Assembly (NCBI RefSeq): GCF_000182925.2
Contig: NC_026504.1
Location: forward strand, 3,286,001 to 3,350,000
DNA: 64,000 nucleotides
Source of the DNA: Neurospora crassa OR74A
Lineage: Eukaryota; Ascomycota; Sordariomycetes; Sordariales; Sordariaceae
Direction of reading: 5' to 3'
Positions 56,632 to 64,000 of this stretch are shown piece after piece. Each line of letters starts with the position of its first letter. The first letter of the stretch is position 1. Made by a program: the position numbers and the translations under genes. The notes under the pieces were generated by a model. It did not search any database, was not told the DNA's origin, and worked only from the letters and a program-made list of their open reading frames with translations.

Positions 56632-59600
56632 TTCGACCTTGTCGTTGTCGAGCTTCACAAGCTGGATACGGCTAAACCACGGGAGCAAGATTTCGGCCCC
56701 GTGCCGCTGTAAGTGCGTGAGGTTGGATCAACGTCCCATATCATGCGAAGAAACAGAATTCGGCCTATACGTGAGCTTCCAATATGCGACTGACTGGGCA
56801 AAGGTGCTCTCCGTATGAGTAAGCAGGCTGTCGAGGAGAATACAGCTGGTCACCGATGAAAGCGATGGCATGAGAGTAGTTCGGCTGGGCCGTAGAAAGG
56901 GTTCAAGTTGAACAAAGGGAACGCGAGTTTAAGCCTCGTCCCGCCTCTTTGGCAAACAGTCGATATCCAAAACCGTGTATTATGTGGTGACGTGGTGGCG
57001 GGGCAGTGTTGGTCACGCAAATGCCTGCCCGCTTAGGTACCTAACAGCCAGTAGTAACGTAGAATTGCAGAAGACTGGTATGAGATCATTGTGAGAAAGG
57101 AAAACGATCATGGAAAATTGACACCAACTTCCACTTGGATATTCAAGTTGGGCAGGATCACTCGATTGCGCATTCTGAAACACTATGATGATAATACACC
57201 AAAGCTGCGCCGAAGCTCTCACTGTGGATCCATACAGTAGTATGTAGCTCTAAGCCCAGGCAGCTGGATTTTGGGCTGAATGAATGGAAAGCCACCTCCA
57301 AAGATAGCACCCGTGGGATCGATATCCCTAGATACCCAGCCGTGCGAATCTCCGAGGTACCCCAGCAGGTAGAGGCGATTTCGACCAGTCTTTCCCCCCC
57401 TCTCGTGGCGGACGCGCGCTTGGGGAGTGACAAGCGTCGACGATCAACAAAACGCTTGCGAGGCCCTTTGTGGAACAGCCTCAAATCTGGGCATGGTCGC
57501 GGAGCTCTGTCCACTCAGGCCACTGCTTCCTCAACATTGCTTTTTCCTTTGGCACCGGAGTACGAGGTACTGCCCCTGTCTATCAATAACCTCCATGTCG
57601 CCGCTCGTTCCAGACTCCCGAAAGTTTGTCATTCTCCAGTCATTGACGAGTGCACTGGTGCTGCAGCCAAAGCGCAAGCACTCGATGCGCAGTTGGAATG
57701 GCATGTTGGATGGATGGATGGATGGATGGATGGATAGATAGAAATCGATCCTCCACAAACAGACACGAGCTGACTGCAGTGATGAGATGTGAAATGTGCG
57801 ATTGCGGAGAAGACGTGGCATTTGAGTTTTGGACGATGGATGATGGGATGAAGACCAACGGAATGCCATCCTGTTATTGCATGTGGCCATCTCGTCTTCT
57901 ACCAATCAAGCATTTTCCAAGTCACTGTCTTCAACGTCTCACTCAATCTTCAACGAGCTGTGCCTGAGCTGAAGAAATGGCGCCGGAGGAAACGAGCGGA
58001 ATCGGAAACAAGTGAACAAGGCGGACTCTGTAGATCGCGACGCCACGAGGGAATTGTTATAGCGCACGGGAAGACCTCATCCGCGTAACCGAGGCTAACA
58101 GGAGGTTTCACTCGAACCAAGTGCCATACAAAATACGGTCATTATTCGTTCCATTTTGTGGCTGGCAGGCAGCATCTTTTGTAAGACCGATGCAGATTAT
58201 TAGTGCCCATGACCCACCAAATGGCTTAGACAGGTCTTGGCGAGATAGTGCATGTTAGACCCAAGTCAAAGGAAGAGATGCCAAACGTCATCGGGCTTTG
58301 ACGTCTCGAGTATCGATACATGTTTGCTTCGCCACGAGGGGCCTGATATTACGATGAGTATCCCGAGCGCCGGATCGTTTGATGTTCTTCTGATCTCATG
58401 CTTTTTCTCCCGTTTTAAGCTCCTACACGGAAGGTTTCACCCGATGAACATCTCCAACAATAACAGCAACAGCAACAGCAGACCAGGCTGACCAACAAGA
58501 CTGGTTGTTGAATTGCCCGTACCTGGCATGGCTGAATGAGCAGACTTTGTTCATGCCTGTCCATCTCGATGACCAACTCAAATCCTGAGGTCCGCCGCTG
58601 CTTGGCCGCAAAGGATAACTGATCGTTGGTTGAATGAAGACGGCTGTAAATGGACGACCGGGATTGACATTTCAATCCGGAGCCGCGGATCCCCTCCCCT
58701 TCAGCTGCTCCACTCCGAGATCCCGATACCGAATAATAGCGCCACCCGGACGGAAGGGAACCGAGTAAGACACACCGCGACTCTTCATATTGCTGCCGAA
58801 TGCTACGACTCCGGTTCCGCGATAATCATAAACCAACTCTCGATACTTGTGTCACACCGTCATGATTATGAGATGAATATTTCCTCTCGAAATGCTTTCT
58901 GATCAGCAATCAATGATAACATTCATTGGAAGGTTGTATATCCAGATCGAAGCCGAACAACACCTGATCAAGGTACCACTCGGCTGCTTCACGGTTAATC
59001 GTGTGTTTGATTACATCATCGGCCCGTCTTATCTTCTATCTGTGAGTTTCGAAATGCCGTTCGGATTTAGATGGACGCTCAGAGGTAAACAGACGGGAGA
59101 GCACAATCATTGACAATGGTTCGGGGATAAACGCGAATCGTTTTCCCATATCTTGATTGTACAGGTTGTATGTAGGTGCTTTTTCGCATCACGACCAAAT
59201 CAACGGATTGACGTGATAGACTTTTGTTCTCCGTTCTCACCCGGCAAGTCAGTGTGCAAACGCAGTCGACTGTCCCCTTACCGCAGTCCGCACTCCGCAG
59301 TTCTAGCTCGTCGGTCGTGGGGCCAACCAGTTCGGGCCAGCAAGGTTCGAAACACATCAAACACGATGATGACCGCAGGCACCGGTTCACGTCACGCTAC
59401 TACCGATATCATCTCCACCATCAACACCATCGCGGTCCACCGCAGTCGTAGTCGGCTCCTTGAGCTTCCCCTTTTAAACGTGTTGACCCCCTCGAGTTCA
59501 TCTCGTCGTCGTTTTGCTACTTTTGCTGCTTTAACGAACTGTTCCTCCTATCTTTGTCGGTCTTCACCACTAACATCGCCAATTCCCGCTTCCCCGCACC

Positions 59601-59719
59601 AACACCACCATCGCAACATCCACCCCACGCCGTTCGTCTGCCCGGGCACCAACAACATTTGTACCACCAGCGTAAAGCGTAACAATTTCCGAGCCAAAAA
59701 CACACATTTTTATTCCACA
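56632..59719. other. 3.1 kb divergent region, ankyrin-like / quinone reductase genes
   Basis: It holds both promoters. Near 56632-56880 further 5' exons of the ankyrin-like gene are possible (acceptor-like site at 56707, and an ATG at 56872 followed by about 41 open codons), but I could not make a convincing join. From 59153 or 59366 the frame of the quinone reductase is already open. Repeats are (TGGA)7 at 57707-57734 and an AACAGC-type run near 58459-58483. Other open frames lack motifs. Confidence 0.45.
57707..57734. repeat. (TGGA)7 microsatellite
   Basis: Seven TGGA units followed by the degenerate TAGATAG. Confidence 0.93.
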
Positions 59720-60831
59720 ATGGCTGCCGAAATTCCAAAGACCATGTCCGGCGTCGTCATCGAAAAGCCCGGTGGCGTCGACGTCCTCAAGTACAAGACC
59801 GACCTGCCCGTGCCCGAGATCAAGGAGGGTGAACTGCTCGTCAAGAACGAGTACATTGGCGTCAACTTTATTGATACGTAAGCTTTCCTCTCACCCTCCC
59901 CTTTTCCCTTTCTACCTTTTATATAAATTCCCCCCCCAAAAAAAACTCTGTCTAACCTCCCCCCCTCCCCGCCCATAGCTACTTCCGAACAGGCCTCTAC
60001 CCCTCCGCCTCGGGCTACCCCTTAATCACAGGCAAAGAAGCTTCCGGCACCGTGGTCTCCTCCAAACACCCCCGCTTCTCTCCCGGCGACCGCGTCGCTT
60101 ACCTCGGCGACGCTGCCTACGCGGAATACACCGCTGTATCTGCCTCTCGCTGCATCGGTCCCCTTCCTGAAAGGATCTCCTCCGAGACCGCCGCCGCCGC
60201 CCTGCTCCAGGGTCTCACAGCCCTTACCTTGGTCCGCGAAGCTGCCGGCATCGAGCAAAAGCTGGGAATCAGCGAAGGGCCCTGGGCGCTGGTGCACGCG
60301 GCCGCGGGCGGCACGGGCTCGTTGCTGGTGCAGATCTTGAGCATCATGGGCGCCAAAGTGATTGCTACGGCCGGAGGACAGGAAAAGTGCGAGCAGGCGC
60401 ATCACCATGGCGCGCATTGGACGATAGATAACAAGAGCGAGGATGTGGTGGAGAGGGTCAAGGAGATCACGAATGGACGCGGGGTGGATGTGATTTTTGA
60501 TGGAGTCGGTAAGGCTACGTTTGATGCGGATCTGGAGATGGTGGCCAGGAAGGGCACGGTGATTAGCTTTGGAAACGCGTCGGGCAAGGTGGAGCCGCTG
60601 GATATTCTAAGGTTGGGGGCCAAGAATATTAAGGTGATGAGGCCGGTTCTGTTTGGATATATCGTCACCCCGGAGGAGTGGGAGAGGTGGACGACCGAGT
60701 TGTTTGAGCTGATCAAGACGGAGAAGGTCAAGATCAAGGTCCACGAAGTCTACCCCCTTCAGGAGGTGGCGCGTGCGCATACCGACCTGGAGGGCAGGAA
60801 GACTACCGGCAAGCTGTTGCTGAAGCTTTGA
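59720..60831 (+). CDS. NADPH:quinone reductase (zeta-crystallin-like MDR)
   Basis: Exons 59720-59877 and 59979-60831 give 336 residues; the 101-nt intron (GTAAGC, CCATAG) joins GVNFID to TYFRTGLYPS, a diagnostic segment of the family. Other landmarks are PGGVDVLKYK, ITGKEASGTVV, GDRVAYLGDAAYAEY, LLQGLTALTLV and the nucleotide-binding turn WALVHAAAGGTGSLLVQ. The structural-zinc cysteines of classic alcohol dehydrogenases are absent, as expected for QOR enzymes. It reduces quinones by one electron with NADPH. The same frame is open far upstream with ATGs at 59153, 59366 and 59369, giving an Arg/Ser-rich extension of up to ~118 residues (from 59366) ending HFYST just before MAAEIP, which looks like a mitochondrial presequence. 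I give the core start and treat the extension as possible. Confidence 0.88.
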
Positions 60832-61238
60832 GGAATAAACGATCCTAACCAGTCAATATTCTTCGGCCCATAGCCATGACATATATATGACAATATAATA
60901 GCAAAACACGGAAGGCATCACGGCATGCAGAATTCATGCAGACTTTCACCTCGGTATTCTTCTATGAGATGCTATCTATGAGGTTGATTACGTTCAATCG
61001 GAGGGGGTGTCATGAACTTGAGCAATACGTAGCAACGTAGCGGAAGAAATCATAACACAGTCGTAACAGAAAAAAAAGGGGGGGAATAAAGCAAAGGGGG
61101 AATTGTTAAAACAGTGTGATGCGACCCAGAAGCCCCAAAACGATAGAAGCCAGAATGTAATAAGTGTGAAGGTAAAAAAAAAAAAAAAACAAGAATAAAA
61201 GGGTGGTCGTAAAGCAGTGAAGAGCCCGAGAGCCCCTT
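60832..61238. other. Convergent 3' regions of quinone reductase and epimerase
   Basis: 407 bp spacer, A-rich on the plus strand near 61175-61190. No gene seen. Confidence 0.55.
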
Positions 61239-62874
<1,636 letters not shown>

Positions 62875-64000
62875 TTTGGATGCTCGATAACGCGATAGCT
62901 TTGTTTCCTTTTTTTTCTCTTCTTCCACTTCTCTTCCAAGACTGAAGTGATGCTGCTGCTGCTGTTGATGCCGTTGCCGCTGCTACCGTGGAGAGAAGGA
63001 AACGAATCAAACACACAAACACACAAAAAGAGTGACAAAGGGTGGAAGAGGATGGTTTGGTAGGACCGGTTAAAGATAGAAAGGAATTGTGGTTGGTAGG
63101 AAATGCTAAGTAGCGAACGAGAGGGCGGCAGGGCAGCGCATGCAAAGGTTAATTAAGCTCGGTCTTGGAGCCTGCAACGAGGGGTCTGGTGGTCCGGGAA
63201 TGGGGCCCTGGCTTCCATTCCCTGGGCCTGCGATGGACCGTGATGGACCGGCATGGGTCTAGGCTGGACGGCGGCACTATCACATCCTGGTGTCATCCTG
63301 CAATGGCATACCGACGGGTCCGGTCATGAAATGACGATTGTCGAATTTCGCTAGACCGTAGTTTGCCGTGGGGCGAACATGAAACGACAGGGAACCACAT
63401 CGGCGACCCAAACAGAGGCAGGACCGTGATGATTGTCGATGGGATCATTGTATGGAAATTGAGATGAGACTCCCGTCAGAGGTGTTTTGCCATCCGTTGC
63501 TCGCCGTCCCGGGATTACCACGTTACCTCTACCCTGCCGCACAGCACCCTGCGACGGGTTGCGGGTTCTAACGGGTGCAGCCTTTCCTGGATGTTTTGTC
63601 GCAACATGCAACGGCAAGGTTTTGGAATTCGAGGTACCTACCAGACCACGGCGACCCCATCTGCTTCTGAGAAGCTTCCATCCAGGCCTCCCCCGGTCTC
63701 CCCCTGCTGCCAAGTTCTCGAGATGGTTCTATTGTAGTGTTGTACATAGTGTGAAGGGGGAGAGGTAGGTAGGTAGGTAGGTAGGTAAGTACGTATGTGC
63801 AGTTTTTAGTAACATGTGACAAAAGTCAAGACCTGCCCCTGGGGAGCCCACATCGGGCTTCTGGGGGACTATGCATAGCCTACCGTCAAGCTTTTTCCCC
63901 ATTCTTCTCGATGTCTTGGCCCGGGGAATAAACATGCCTCCCGTCTCTACCCTACACCAGGGGCAGACGGGAGTCTGGGAACTGAACTAAGCTAAGGATT
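62875..64000. other. Upstream region of the epimerase gene to the window end
   Basis: Promoter and leader of the epimerase, with a short CTG-rich run near 62949-62965. Beyond 63150 there is only sequence without supported genes, and a GGTA repeat at 63764-63787. Open frames on both strands lack motifs. Confidence 0.5.
63764..63787. repeat. (GGTA)6 microsatellite
   Basis: Six GGTA units followed by AGTACGTA. TACCTA/TAGGTA words are frequent in the intergenic DNA of this window. Confidence 0.92.

Overview
The window is nuclear DNA of a filamentous ascomycete. Genes are mostly interrupted by one to four short introns (57-153 nt, one of 349 nt) with GTRNGN-type donors and CTNAC-like branch sites, intergenic regions run 0.4-3.8 kb, coding third positions favour C, and a HET-domain gene, which is typical of Pezizomycotina, is present. 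Gene content and the frequent long A/T homopolymers suggest Sordariales, probably Neurospora or a close relative; this is an inference from reading, not a database match. I see no prokaryotic operon, CRISPR array, tRNA, rRNA or intact transposon.

Layout. 1-504: 3' end of an Ada2-like SAGA adaptor (+). 3782-6235: NIPA-type magnesium transporter (+). 7793-8942: CHIP-like TPR/U-box E3 ligase (+). 10039-11943: membrane-anchored SH3 protein (-). 15728-17833: NAF1, H/ACA snoRNP assembly (-), head to head with ALG9 mannosyltransferase (18686-20659, +). 21245-24473: HET-domain protein (+). 25430-26569: old yellow enzyme (-). 28054-30683: F-box-like protein in four exons (-). 31778-32538: small F-box-like protein with a C-terminal membrane helix (-). 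33591-35637: EXO5 Fe-S exonuclease (+). 36161-37891: prolyl-tRNA synthetase (-). 38840-40722: TCP-1/CCT alpha (+). 41887-42350: small secreted protein (+). 43257-45055: monocarboxylate-type MFS transporter (+). 45578-49601: SNF2 ATPase with an embedded RING (-). 51030-56631: about 1,847-residue ankyrin-like repeat protein with a coiled-coil tail (-). 59720-60831: NADPH:quinone reductase (+). 61239-62874: UDP-glucose 4-epimerase (-).

Most genes are independent housekeeping loci: chaperone and ubiquitin quality control, translation, N-glycosylation and galactose metabolism, DNA repair and chromatin, ribosome/telomerase RNP assembly. The accessory component is the HET protein, the giant ankyrin-like protein, the two F-box-like proteins and the small secreted protein.

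The observations most worth a second look are: two introns whose reading frame is restored only, or best, by a GC-AG splice (CHIP-like and CCT alpha genes), both with the donor GCAAGT; an alternating super-repeat in the giant ankyrin-like protein with a perfect (CACCAT)16 tract touching its stop codon; a T28 leader tract and an A49 intron tract in the same MFS pre-mRNA; a long in-frame presequence-like extension on the quinone reductase; and a tandem acceptor in the prolyl-tRNA synthetase gene where family length selects one site. Exon joins were worked out by hand from reading-frame continuity and family conservation; start codons are the least certain part.
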